Source of the DNA: Candidatus Saganbacteria bacterium
Lineage (GTDB): Bacteria; Margulisbacteria; WOR-1; O2-12-FULL-45-9
Direction of reading: 5' to 3'
Assembly: GCA_016932255.1 (NCBI GenBank)
Contig: JAFGDE010000020.1
Coordinates: forward strand, 1-37,728
Length of the DNA stretch: 37,728 bases
The notes under the pieces were generated by a model. That model worked only from the letters and a program-made list of their open reading frames with translations, was not told the DNA's origin and did not search any database. A program made the translations under genes and the position numbers. Shown in pieces: positions 22,229 through 31,200 of the stretch; position 1 is the stretch's first letter, and each line of letters opens with the position of its first letter.

Positions 22229-23196
22229 TCATCCTGACCGGCGGGGCAGGTTTTATCGGCAGCTGCTTTCTCTGGAAGCTCAATCAGATGGGCGAGAAGA
22301 ATGTTCTGGTCGTCGATCATGACGATTCTCCCGAGAAAATGGCCAACCTTGCCGGTAAAGCCTATAAGGATTTTCAGGAAAAGGCCGACTTCATCAAGCG
22401 GGTCGAAGCGAACAAACTGCCGTCAGGCATAAAGGCTGTCTGGCATATCGGCGCCTGCAGCTCCACAACAGAAACGGATGCCGAATATCTTGATGAAAAT
22501 AACACGAATTATTCCAAGAGCCTCTGCCGCTGGTCGCTTGATCACGCGGTTCCGTTCTTTTATGCCAGTTCAGCCGCGACCTATGGCTCAGGGGATCAGG
22601 GCTATTCTGACCAGGATTCGCTGCTCCCCAGGTTAAAGCCGCTCAATCTCTACGGTCTGTCCAAACAGAAGTTCGATCTCTGGCTGCTGAAGAAAGGCTT
22701 GACCAAAAAGGTCGTTGGTTTTAAATATTTTAATGTCTATGGCCCAAATGAGTATCACAAAGGCGAGATGCGCAGCCTGGTGGTCAAGGCTTATCAGCAG
22801 ATCAAGCAGGATGGCCGGATCAGATTGTTCAAATCATATAAACCGGAATACAGCCACGGCGAACAAAAACGTGATTTTATCTATGTCAAGGATTGCCTTG
22901 AGGTCATGTATAAGTTCTGGGAGAAACCCAAGATCAAGGGTATTTTTAATCTGGGCACCGGGCTGGCCAGGAGCTGGAACGATCTGGCCAGGGCTATTTT
23001 TCATGCTTTGGGTCTTCCGGCCAGGATTGAATATATCGATATGCCGCCAGAGATCAAGGACAAATACCAATATTTTACACAAGCGGAACTGATGAAGTTT
23101 TGGGCGACCGGGATCAAACATGAGTTCATGCCGCTGGAGGCCGCGGTCGAAGATTACGTCAGGAATTACCTGGAAAAGGGCCTGGTCAGGCTTTAG
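22210..23196 (+). CDS. hldD: ADP-glyceromanno-heptose 6-epimerase
   Basis: This 328-residue extended short-chain dehydrogenase converts ADP-D-glycero- to ADP-L-glycero-D-manno-heptose for LPS inner core. An NAD(P) motif TGGAGFIGS lies at 11-19. HldD-specific signatures follow: HIGACSSTTETDAEYL, YASSAATYGSG, NLYGLSKQKFD (catalytic Tyr-x3-Lys), GFKYFNVYGPNEYHKGEM and KRDFIYVKD. Length fits the family. The ATG lies inside the end of the DHS-like gene (19-bp overlap), so it is translationally coupled. It implies a heptose-containing LPS, although no other LPS core gene is in view. Confidence 0.9.
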   Translation: MAEKDLIILTGGAGFIGSCFLWKLNQMGEKNVLVVDHDDSPEKMANLAGKAYKDFQEKADFIKRVEANKLPSGIKAVWHIGACSSTTETDAEYLDENNTNYSKSLCRWSLDHAVPFFYASSAATYGSGDQGYSDQDSLLPRLKPLNLYGLSKQKFDLWLLKKGLTKKVVGFKYFNVYGPNEYHKGEMRSLVVKAYQQIKQDGRIRLFKSYKPEYSHGEQKRDFIYVKDCLEVMYKFWEKPKIKGIFNLGTGLARSWNDLARAIFHALGLPARIEYIDMPPEIKDKYQYFTQAELMKFWATGIKHEFMPLEAAVEDYVRNYLEKGLVRL

Positions 23197-23213
23197 CTTT
23201 TGGAGGAAATGGA

Positions 23214-24563
23214 ATGAATAGCGAGAAACAACTGATCATCCACGATATCAGGGAAAAGATCTACTGGGCGATCCGTATGCGTTACGTCATAGTCGTTCTT
23301 GGTCTTATCCTTTTGCCTTTTGCCTTTTTCAGTAATGTCCAGCTAGGGCCGCTGCCTTATCTGCTTGGTTTTGTCCTGGCATATAACCTTGCGGCTCACC
23401 TGATCTGCCTGACCAAACGCAGGTTTGAGTGGGTCTGGCAGACATTGTTCCTGCAGAGCCTGTTCCTGATCTTTGATATTTTAACGGTGACGTTCTTCAT
23501 TTATATTTCCGGAGGCCTGGAAAGCCCCTATTGGTTCTTCTACCTAGTGTTGATAATCATCTCTGGGTTCGGTGTCTATTCCTACACTTCATTTTCAGTC
23601 TTTTTGATCGCTGTTTTTTCCGCGGCTTTTTATCTGGGGCTGCTGGTTCTGACCTATTACGGCATTATCCCGACCTACGGGCCGACATTTTCTCTGTCGC
23701 CGCAGGAGTTGCTGCGATCGATCATTAATAAAGCGGTCTTTACTACGATCTCTTTTTTCCTTTTTGCTGCCACGATCTATTACTTTTCAAAGCTCATTGT
23801 CCAGCACCGTTACGAACTGGCTAAAAAGAACCAGGAATTGCTGGGAACACTGGAAGAGCTTAAAGAGATCGACCGGCTCAAGGATGATTTCGTCACAACA
23901 GCTTCCCACGAACTGCGCACTCCACTTTCAGTGGTCCGCGAGAACGTTTCCCTGATCGAAGATGGTGTCATCGGTCAGACCAGCGATAAACAAAAGGAGC
24001 TCTTGAAGGTATCCAGGCTTAATATTGATAGGTTGGCCGGCATATTGGACAGCCTGCTTGATATTTCCAAGATCGAATCGCGCTCGCTTGAATTGAAGCG
24101 CGAGAAAGTTAATTTCAGCTTGCTGGCTGCCAGAGCGGTTGAAATACTGAGCAGCAGGGCGGCGGAAAAGAAGATAGTTTTAAAGCTTGATGTGCCGGAC
24201 CGGCTGGAAACACTGGCAGACCCGGATCAGATACTCAGGGTCTTTATTAATCTTATTGATAATGCCATCAAATATACGCCTGAGGGGGGTAGGGTCGAGA
24301 TTGGTTTGTTTTCTGAGGGTTCGAGGATCAAAGGGTGTGTGACTGATAATGGACTGGGTATTGTCCAGGCAGATCTCAAGAAGATCTTTGAGCGATTTGT
24401 GCGTTTGGAAAGCGAGCAGACGGCTTTGATCAAGGGTACCGGGCTGGGTCTGTCGATCTGTCTAGGGATACTTGAGATGCACGGCGGCAGTATCTGGGCT
24501 GAATCAAAAGGCGCGGGGCAGGGTTCGACCTTTATTTTTACCGTGCCAAAGGTGGAAGCATGA
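23214..24563 (+). CDS. Membrane-bound sensor histidine kinase
   Basis: This 449-residue kinase has six TM helices in the first 195 residues and almost no periplasmic domain, so the sensor is intramembrane. A short coiled coil (about 197-222) leads to the H-box ASHELRTPL with phosphoacceptor His232. The ATPase domain has N-box NLIDNAIKYTPEGG, G1 DNGLGI, F-box FERFVR and G2 GTGLGL. The stop overlaps the start of the response regulator gene (ATGA). A GGAGG-like site precedes the ATG. The ligand is unknown. The five-plus-one TM arrangement resembles multi-TM sensors that respond to membrane state. Confidence 0.9.
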   Translation: MNSEKQLIIHDIREKIYWAIRMRYVIVVLGLILLPFAFFSNVQLGPLPYLLGFVLAYNLAAHLICLTKRRFEWVWQTLFLQSLFLIFDILTVTFFIYISGGLESPYWFFYLVLIIISGFGVYSYTSFSVFLIAVFSAAFYLGLLVLTYYGIIPTYGPTFSLSPQELLRSIINKAVFTTISFFLFAATIYYFSKLIVQHRYELAKKNQELLGTLEELKEIDRLKDDFVTTASHELRTPLSVVRENVSLIEDGVIGQTSDKQKELLKVSRLNIDRLAGILDSLLDISKIESRSLELKREKVNFSLLAARAVEILSSRAAEKKIVLKLDVPDRLETLADPDQILRVFINLIDNAIKYTPEGGRVEIGLFSEGSRIKGCVTDNGLGIVQADLKKIFERFVRLESEQTALIKGTGLGLSICLGILEMHGGSIWAESKGAGQGSTFIFTVPKVEA

Positions 24564-24958
24564 GCGAACATCAAGAACGGATACTGCTGATCGAAGATGA
24601 GAAAGCCATGAGCGATGCGGTTAAATTGCGCCTGGAAGCCAACGGTTTTTCGGTCTTGACCGCATATGACGGCCAGACCGGTCTGGCAACGGCGCGCAAA
24701 GAAAGGCCTGATCTGATTATTCTCGATGTTATGCTGCCCAAGCTGGATGGTTTTATGGTCTGCCGCATGCTCAAGTTCGACGAAAAATACCGCAATATCC
24801 CGGTGTTGCTGCTAACAGCGCGCACCCAGCAGACTGACGTTCAACAAGGCGAGGAGATGGGAGCGGACGCTTATATGACCAAACCGTTCAAGTCCGAGGA
24901 ACTGTTGGCCAGGATCAGGGCGCTGCTGTCAGGCGAAAATAAGAAAGCTGAGGCTTGA
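24560..24958 (+). CDS. Receiver-only response regulator
   Basis: This 132-residue protein is a single REC domain. The acidic pocket is at IEDE (12-14), phosphorylation site Asp56 in LIILDVMLP, a switch Thr in LLLTAR and conserved Lys108 in TKPF. There is no DNA-binding or enzymatic output domain. Signalling must pass by protein-protein contact, as with CheY/Spo0F-type regulators. It is coupled to the histidine kinase by an ATGA overlap and ends back-to-back with the glucan phosphorylase stop (TGATCA). Confidence 0.92.
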   Translation: MSEHQERILLIEDEKAMSDAVKLRLEANGFSVLTAYDGQTGLATARKERPDLIILDVMLPKLDGFMVCRMLKFDEKYRNIPVLLLTARTQQTDVQQGEEMGADAYMTKPFKSEELLARIRALLSGENKKAEA

Positions 24959-26950
24959 TCAGAGCTGCCAGATCTTCTCTTCGTATTCCCTGACCATACG
25001 GTCGGTATTGAAGTAGCCGCTGGCCGCGATCGCATTGACCATCATGTCGAGCCATTTTGATTCTCCCGGACCGCGTTTGCCTGCCTGAGTAGAATAGTAT
25101 TCCGGTAGCAGCTCCGTCAGCGCATCGTACAGGGCTGAAGAATCCTCTTTAAGCCTCAGATCGGTCTCCGTGCCCAGTTTTTCCAGTGAAGCCTGGTAGC
25201 CGAAGATCCTGCCTAGGCCTTTGTCCGCGGCCTCAACGACCCAGCCGTCCAGGGTGGTCAGCTGGACCACGCCGTTCAATATGGCTTTCATGCCGCTGGT
25301 TCCGGAAGCTTCAAAAGGCGGCAGGGGATTGTTCAGCCAGAGATCAACGCTGCTGGTCAGCAGCTTGGCGAAATAGGTGTCATAGTTCTCCAGGAAGCAG
25401 ATGCGCAGGGTCTTGTGCTCGCCGTTGAGCAGGTTGATCTGTCTGAGTATTTCATCCATGTGCATTGACGCGGGCATATCCTCGGGGTGGGCCTTGCCCG
25501 CGATCACGATCTGCAGCGGGCCGAGGTCCTTGGCCAGCCTGGCTAAGCGGTTGATGTCCTGGAAGAGCAGGGCGGGACGTTTATAAACGGCAATGCGCCT
25601 GGCCCAGCCAAGCGTGAAAGCCTCTGGCTTAAAGAACCAAAACTTGAGGAAATCCGCCAGCCTCTTTTTATTCTCCAGATGAGCCTGCCAGAGGTCCTCG
25701 CGGAATCCGGTTTCGTTCTTAAGCTGGACCACATTGGCCAGCAGGCCGGGATTGGTCTCGAAATCGCCGATGCGGTCCTTATATTTCAGCAGCAGTTTGC
25801 GTATCGGCTGACTGATCCAGGTATAGGTGTGGATGCCATTGGTTATGCTCTTGATCTTATCTTTGTGAGCCGGGAACTGCAGGTGCATGACCCTGCCGTG
25901 CTGCTGGGCCACGCCGTTGACCGCGCTGGACGTGTTCATGGCCAACTGAGTGAGATTGGCCAGAGAGGCGTTCTTCTCGTCCCGGCCAAAGCGCTTGACC
26001 GATTCAGTGCGTTCTTTGCCTAGAGCAGCTTCCAGTTCCTGCCAGTTGAAGCGGTCATGGCCGGCCTCGACAGGGGTATGGCAGGTATATTTAAAAACAG
26101 CTTTTAGCTTTTCAGGATCGCTCTTCCTGGCCTTTTCGATGAAGGCCAGGGCAGCGTGGCCTTCGTTGAGATGGTAGCGGTCGATCGAGTAGCCCAGCTT
26201 TTCCAGGGCTTTGACGCCACCAATACCCAGGATCATCCGCTGGCAGATCTTGATCCAGCCGTTATAGCTGCGGTAGAGCTGATGGGTCAGCTCACGCAGA
26301 TAGTCCGGGTTCTCTTCAAATTCGGCGTCTAGCAGCACCAGAGGGATAACATGCTGCAGGTCATAGGAATAAACATAATATTTCCAGAGCCTCAGGTGAA
26401 GTTCAGTGCCGCTGATCGGGATGCTGATCCTAGGCTTGAGCGGTACCAGGCCGGGATAGGAATCCGGGTCCCAGGGCATTTCTTCCGGCCATTGTCCGCC
26501 TGAGCGGAACCAGAACTTCTGTTTAAAATACCCTTTATCCCAGAGAATGCCCAGGCCGACCAGCGGGATGTGTCTGTCAGCGGCCGACTTTAAAGTGTCG
26601 CCGGCCAGCACGCCCAGGCCGCCGCTGTAGATAGGCAGGTCGACCATCTTCTTGGTCGGCAGATAATGATAATAGTCCATGTCCTTGATATTGGAGAAGA
26701 CCTCATGGTCGCTGATGATATTGCGCGGATCGATCGGCCGGCTGCTCTTGAATTCATGGTAAACGCTGGGGGCCAGGCCGTATTCCATGGAAAAATAGGC
26801 GATCGATTTAACGCTTTTTGAGAGCAGGTTCTCTTCCGCGTTGATGATGGGGTCGATAGGAAAACCAAAGAACTCCTTGTCGGAAAGATCTTCTTTCAGG
26901 TCCGTACGCTTGGTATCAAGCTTTAGTAGGTCAGAGATCTTTTTGTTCAT
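24959..26950 (-). CDS. glgP: Alpha-glucan phosphorylase (GT35)
   Basis: This 663-residue enzyme releases glucose-1-phosphate from glycogen or maltodextrin. Landmarks are SIAYFSMEYGLAPSVYHEF at the N-terminus, GGLGVLAGDTLKSAADRHIPLVGLG and HLNEGHAAL. The PLP site is EASGTSGMKAILNG, with the Schiff-base Lys at about residue 555. It is of the shorter bacterial/archaeal type (about 600-850 residues) that lacks the regulatory phosphorylation region of the eukaryotic enzyme. I place the start at ATG 26950. The open frame extends 18 codons further, but that would read through tRNA-Asn sequence. The ribosome site is weak (GAGAG). It lies 24 nt after tRNA-Asn on the same strand, so the two may share a transcript. 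Confidence 0.9.
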   Translation of the reverse strand: MNKKISDLLKLDTKRTDLKEDLSDKEFFGFPIDPIINAEENLLSKSVKSIAYFSMEYGLAPSVYHEFKSSRPIDPRNIISDHEVFSNIKDMDYYHYLPTKKMVDLPIYSGGLGVLAGDTLKSAADRHIPLVGLGILWDKGYFKQKFWFRSGGQWPEEMPWDPDSYPGLVPLKPRISIPISGTELHLRLWKYYVYSYDLQHVIPLVLLDAEFEENPDYLRELTHQLYRSYNGWIKICQRMILGIGGVKALEKLGYSIDRYHLNEGHAALAFIEKARKSDPEKLKAVFKYTCHTPVEAGHDRFNWQELEAALGKERTESVKRFGRDEKNASLANLTQLAMNTSSAVNGVAQQHGRVMHLQFPAHKDKIKSITNGIHTYTWISQPIRKLLLKYKDRIGDFETNPGLLANVVQLKNETGFREDLWQAHLENKKRLADFLKFWFFKPEAFTLGWARRIAVYKRPALLFQDINRLARLAKDLGPLQIVIAGKAHPEDMPASMHMDEILRQINLLNGEHKTLRICFLENYDTYFAKLLTSSVDLWLNNPLPPFEASGTSGMKAILNGVVQLTTLDGWVVEAADKGLGRIFGYQASLEKLGTETDLRLKEDSSALYDALTELLPEYYSTQAGKRGPGESKWLDMMVNAIAASGYFNTDRMVREYEEKIWQL

Positions 26951-26974
26951 TTGTCTCTCGGACTTCAAAAGAAG

Positions 26975-27046
26975 CTCCCCGAGCTGGACTCGAACCAGCA
27001 ACACCCTGATTAACAGTCAGGTGCTCTACCATTGAGCTATCGGGGA
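26975..27046 (-). tRNA. tRNA-Asn (anticodon GTT)
   Basis: On the minus strand a 72-nt cloverleaf can be drawn. It has acceptor TCCCCGA/TCGGGGA, D-arm GCTC-AATGGTA-GAGC, anticodon arm CCTGA-CTGTTAA-TCAGG with anticodon GTT, T-arm GCTGG-TTCGAGT-CCAGC and discriminator G. CCA is not encoded (the sequence continues CTTC). Confidence 0.97.
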
Positions 27047-27084
27047 GCGTTTCGACTCGCTACGCTCGCTCAACGCAAGCGTAA
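27047..27084. repeat. Short TCGACTCGCTACGCTCGCT repeat-like element beside tRNA-Asn
   Basis: The stretch upstream of the tRNA reads TTCGACTCGCTACGCTCGC followed by TCAACGCAAGCG. CGCT/AGCG-rich units of this type recur in many environmental genomes (recollection). Here it fills the tRNA leader, where a promoter would be expected. I see no clear -35/-10 pair. Confidence 0.4.
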
Positions 27085-27101
27085 AAGTGATTTTAACAAA
27101 G

Positions 27102-27140
27102 AAAAAAGGCCCAGTCAACATAGAGTTGGCCGGGCCTTTT
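27102..27140 (-). terminator. Intrinsic terminator, probably bidirectional, after the lipoprotein gene
   Basis: AAAGGCCC-A-GTCAAC and GTTGGC-C-GGGCCTTT form a 14-bp stem with one mismatch and a small loop (ATAGA). On the minus strand a TTTTTTC tract follows. It lies just after the TAA/TGA end of the broken lipoprotein gene at 27154. Confidence 0.75.
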
Positions 27141-27153
27141 ATATGTTTAGCTG

Positions 27154-28226
27154 CTAAATGTTGAACGTTTCTGTATTGCCTGCTGAATCAGTCACCGTGA
27201 CGACTCCAGCGGCAGTGATATCTATCGTGGCAAGTGTTGCGCCGGTGTCATCTTTGACCGTTCCAGAGCCGGAGCCGTCAGCGGCCATGGTGATGGTCAC
27301 AGAATAATTGTTGCTGGATGTGCCGGTCAGGCTGAGAGACTCATTGGTCCCGCCGGAAGTAAAGGTCACTTCCATGGTGGTATCCAGGGTCACGCCGCCG
27401 ACCTCGATCGAGCCAGAGCCGGTGGCGCCTGTTGGGGCCCCGTATTCGTCCGTTGCCTTGACCGTAATGTTCATGTTCAGGGTTCTTACAGCGCTGCCTG
27501 AAATTATCACCCTGCCTTCCATGGTCGAGACGGCATCGGAAGCTTCAGGCGTGGGATTTCTCAGGTCAGGGCAGGCCGGCACTGTTAACTTTATCCCTTC
27601 CCAGACCAGTCCCTCAGTCTAGGCCCAGTTCAGGTAATCCGCCAAATTGGTCAATGATTCATATGAAGGGCTGCCCATGAAAACCGCTACTTGTGCTACA
27701 CTAGGCTCGCCGCCGGTGAACATCGAATCCCAATCAAAATCACCCATTACAGCCAGGGCTTTGGTTGCCAGGTAGCTGGGGTTAACAGGGTTGCCGCTCT
27801 GCATTATGTACCTGACCTCAACTGACTGGTTGCTGCTGAAACCTGAAACAATAACATAACCATCGGTATCTGGCGGGCCGAAAAAGCTGGCAGGCACGGC
27901 AAAGGCCAAAACTCCGAAAGCGCCGGCAGATGAAGCTGACGGTGCCTGAGAACCGGCGGCAACATTGGCCAGGCCGTTGCCGGATGAAGCAAAAGTCGCT
28001 GCACCTTTGCTGCTGTTAACAACGGCTGGGCTGATCGTGCCGGTAATTGTGCTGCTGCTGGTCGTGCTGGTCGAACTTGCGGTGGTAGTAGTGACCGGGG
28101 TCAGGGTGGTGGTAAGATTAGGAAAGACCAGCGAATCTTCACAGCCAGCGACCAGGAGAGCGGCTGTGGCGATCACAGCAGCTGTGAGGAACAAAGCCAA
28201 GCGTTTTCTCTTAAAAAAATCCCATC
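27154..28226 (-). pseudogene. Secreted lipoprotein gene with in-frame TAG and apparent start-proximal frameshift
   Basis: Two stretches in the same frame, 27619-28200 and 27154-27618, are separated only by a TAG at 27619-27621. Reading across gives ...DYLNWA-stop-TEGLVWEGIKLTVPACPDL..., and both sides look like real protein. The first part carries a lipoprotein signal (LLVAGC), a Thr/Ser linker and a beta-rich domain. The second part is a beta-sandwich-like domain rich in Thr/Gly (GGTNESLSLTGTSSNNYSVTITM). At the 5' end the signal's KRKR n-region lies upstream of the only in-frame start (TTG 28200). An ATG at 28226 would fit if the T7 run were T6. These may be two inactivating lesions, sequencing error, or recoding. 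Function unknown; probably surface-exposed. Confidence 0.65.
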
Positions 28227-28275
28227 CTCAACAGATTTTATCCAGATTTTACTCTGTGACTGAGGGATGTCAAGA

Positions 28276-31200
28276 CTATAAAGAACTGATCGAGGGGAGC
28301 AGCCGGTTTCGGTAATATTCTATGACGCTGGAATTCTGGTCATGGGCTGGATTGGCGTATTCGCCGGATTCGCTGCGCTCCATGGCCAGGGGGATAAGAT
28401 TGTTGAGCTGGGCTATATGTTCCGGATTGTCCGGATCAAAATCCTGGAGCAGTGAATTTAACGCAGGCAGCGTAACGGTCCATGATTCACTGCTGATAGT
28501 GTCGCCCCAGGCGTCAAGATCGGACAGCATGCCTATCAAATGCATGCCGCTGGCGTGATCATGGAGACCGTCGAGAAAGTCCACTCTCGTGCGCAGCACG
28601 GCCAACCTTATTGGCGTCAGGTCGATATGGACCGAAGGATTGGCTGAAGCCTGGTAGACCAGGCTGGCGGCGAATTCCCTGCCGGCATCGCTGCTGAAAT
28701 TAAACTCGCCGTCCATGGTCACAAGGCCATTGCTGATATCTTCATTGGTGAACTCCAGCGGCTGGCTGCTTAAATGGCGTTGATAAAGTACGCTCATCCT
28801 GCTTACCTGTTCGTTGCCGGCAGACTCGTTGATCGCCACAAGGTTGGCGCCGTGCAGCGCGTTGATCAAGCCCCCGTGGGCGCTCTCACTGAAGCTCGGA
28901 GTACCGACCAGCGCTTCGATATCGTCGGTCAAGCCGGCAAAGATCAGGGCGCTGGTCGGGTCACCCAGTTCGAGCGCAGCGGTCTGCTCGATGATCTGTT
29001 GCATCTCAGCCTGTTGGTTATGCCAGGCGGGGACATCTATCTCGTCGCCCCAGGCGTCAAGTTCCCTGAGTATGTCTGAATCATTAGTGCGCAGGTATTC
29101 CAGCCTTAAATTGATGATATTAAGCCTGATCTGGGTTAGCATGGCCGCAGCTTCAGGGCCGTTTGTCCGGGCTGCGGTCTGGACCAGTCTGGAAGCGAGC
29201 TGCTGGAAAGGATAGCTGGCATGGTTAAGCTGGCCGTCAGCCGTGACCAGGCCGCTGGCAATATCAAGTTCAGTAGCTTCCAAAGGCAGGCCAAGCTGTT
29301 CAAGTTCGAACAGGGCCGCGGCCCGCATGATGCGGCGATTCTGGCCGATGGTCAAGGTCATTTGATCAAGTTCAGCCACCTCATCATTAAAGGTAAAACG
29401 ATAACGGTCATTGCCGGCGCGGTAAACGTCACTGGTCTCATATGAACGGAAGAGCTCTCTGGAGATGAATTGGTCGATCATCTCCTCATCAAAAGTGCCA
29501 TCGTCATTGAAGTACAGGTCGGTCACATCGACGGCATGCCTGATGCCGTTCTCGCTAAAGATGTTTTCCACGTCGGTCGGATCGATCATCCGGAGGGCTA
29601 TAATGGCTTCCCTGAAATCCTCGTTCTCTTGCGAGAGAGTGATCAGTATCTCAGCCAGGGCCTCACGGTCGAACTGGCTCGCGCTGAATCTGTCGAACGA
29701 CTCGGTCCCTGAGGCGTTATAATTGTCCGCCGGCGTTGAGATCAGGCGGAGCATGCCCAGGATGCCGAGCCAGGACCTGGTGGCTTCTGCGCAGTCGCTC
29801 AATTGGTTGGTCAGGAACGGGTCTGTCCCGTTATAATCCTCGTCGCGCGCCCGCAGGGTCAGCGAACGCGTGTATTCGTCCATAAAGGCCAGGTGCGCCA
29901 TGTCAACAATATCAGCGATGAAAAATGCGATGCCGATCGGGCCCAGTACCTTGGTCCAGGCGCGGGCGATAATGGTATTAGCCAGTCTGGTGGCGATCAG
30001 CCTGTTAATGCCGATCATGGCTATACCAGGGACAATGAACCTGGTCACCTGATGACCCATTACAGTGTCCTCAAGGCCGGCGGCTGAAATACCGGCATCA
30101 TAAGCATGTGCCAGGATCGTAAAATGACCGATGCCGCCAAAGAAACGGCCCAGCGCTTCCCGGGAGATCAAGTGACCAGCACCTCTGAGCAGCAGGCTGT
30201 TGCGGCCGAATATGAGCGGATTGCCTTCAAGTGTTGTGCTGATGAAGGAACGGAAATTTGCCAGGCCCGGGCTGCTGCTGCGAGAGAGCAGTGAGGATCC
30301 CATGGCGGACAGGTCAGCGCCAAGGGCCCTGATCGCCTGACCAACAGCACTAAAGGATGAGCGGGAAAGGATGCCTGCGGCCTGGGCCTCTGTTGACATA
30401 TGCAGGATCGACAGGACAAAAGTTGTTTTTGCCAGCGGGTTCTCAATGCCCAGTAAGTGGGCCAGCCTTTCAGCGCCTAAAAAAACAGCTAAAGAGACCA
30501 GCAGGCCGCCGAACTCGGTTGTCACGCTCGAGGATCCGCCATTATTATGCGCTTCTCTGAGCGTTTCAAGCCTTTCAGCGAACTGGCGGCCCTGTTCGGT
30601 CTCAAGGAACGCGCGGCCTTCTTCAGTGGCAAAGAAATCAAAAAGCCGCTCTAGCTGCAGGCCCGTGGTGCCATCGAAGCCGCGGTAAACAGTTTCAGCC
30701 ACGCGCTGGCCGTCGATAGTATTGATATCCACACCCAGGCTTTCGGCCAGTCGGGTCACGTTCATTGTGTATTCTGCCTGGGTTTTGCAGATCTCGGCCG
30801 TATTTTTCAGGGAGCGGGCCTGTTCTTCGCTGATATTATATTCCTGCATTAATTCAGAGATAGATCTGCCGCTGATCTGCCTGAGCGTTTCATATGTTAC
30901 GTTCTCGATCTCGATGCCGATAGCGCTGGCCGCGCCGCTGAAATTGCTCACCGCAGAGGCCCTGATCGCTTCAAAGGCAGGTCTGGTGACGGGCTCATAG
31001 TAATTTATCTCGAATTCAGGGATGACCTCAGTATAACCATACTGGTCAACGACCAAGGCGTCGCCGGGCTGGGCCGTCCTGAGGGTTTCTTCGGTGATCA
31101 GGATCTCTCCGGTGGGCTCGACCCCCGGGGGCAGATAGATGCTCTCGATCCCGGCATTCCTGAGCAATCTGGCATTGGTCGAGTCCAAAGTAGTGAGATT

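Noticed and set aside
26951-27004. Upstream start of the glucan phosphorylase
   Set aside because: The extension translates part of tRNA-Asn and its spacer; homology begins after ATG 26950.
27619-27621. Genome-wide reassignment of TAG to an amino acid
   Set aside because: TAG terminates several well-bounded genes here (macA-like adaptor, LTxxQ protein, ade, hpt, hldD), so a local lesion or readthrough is more likely.
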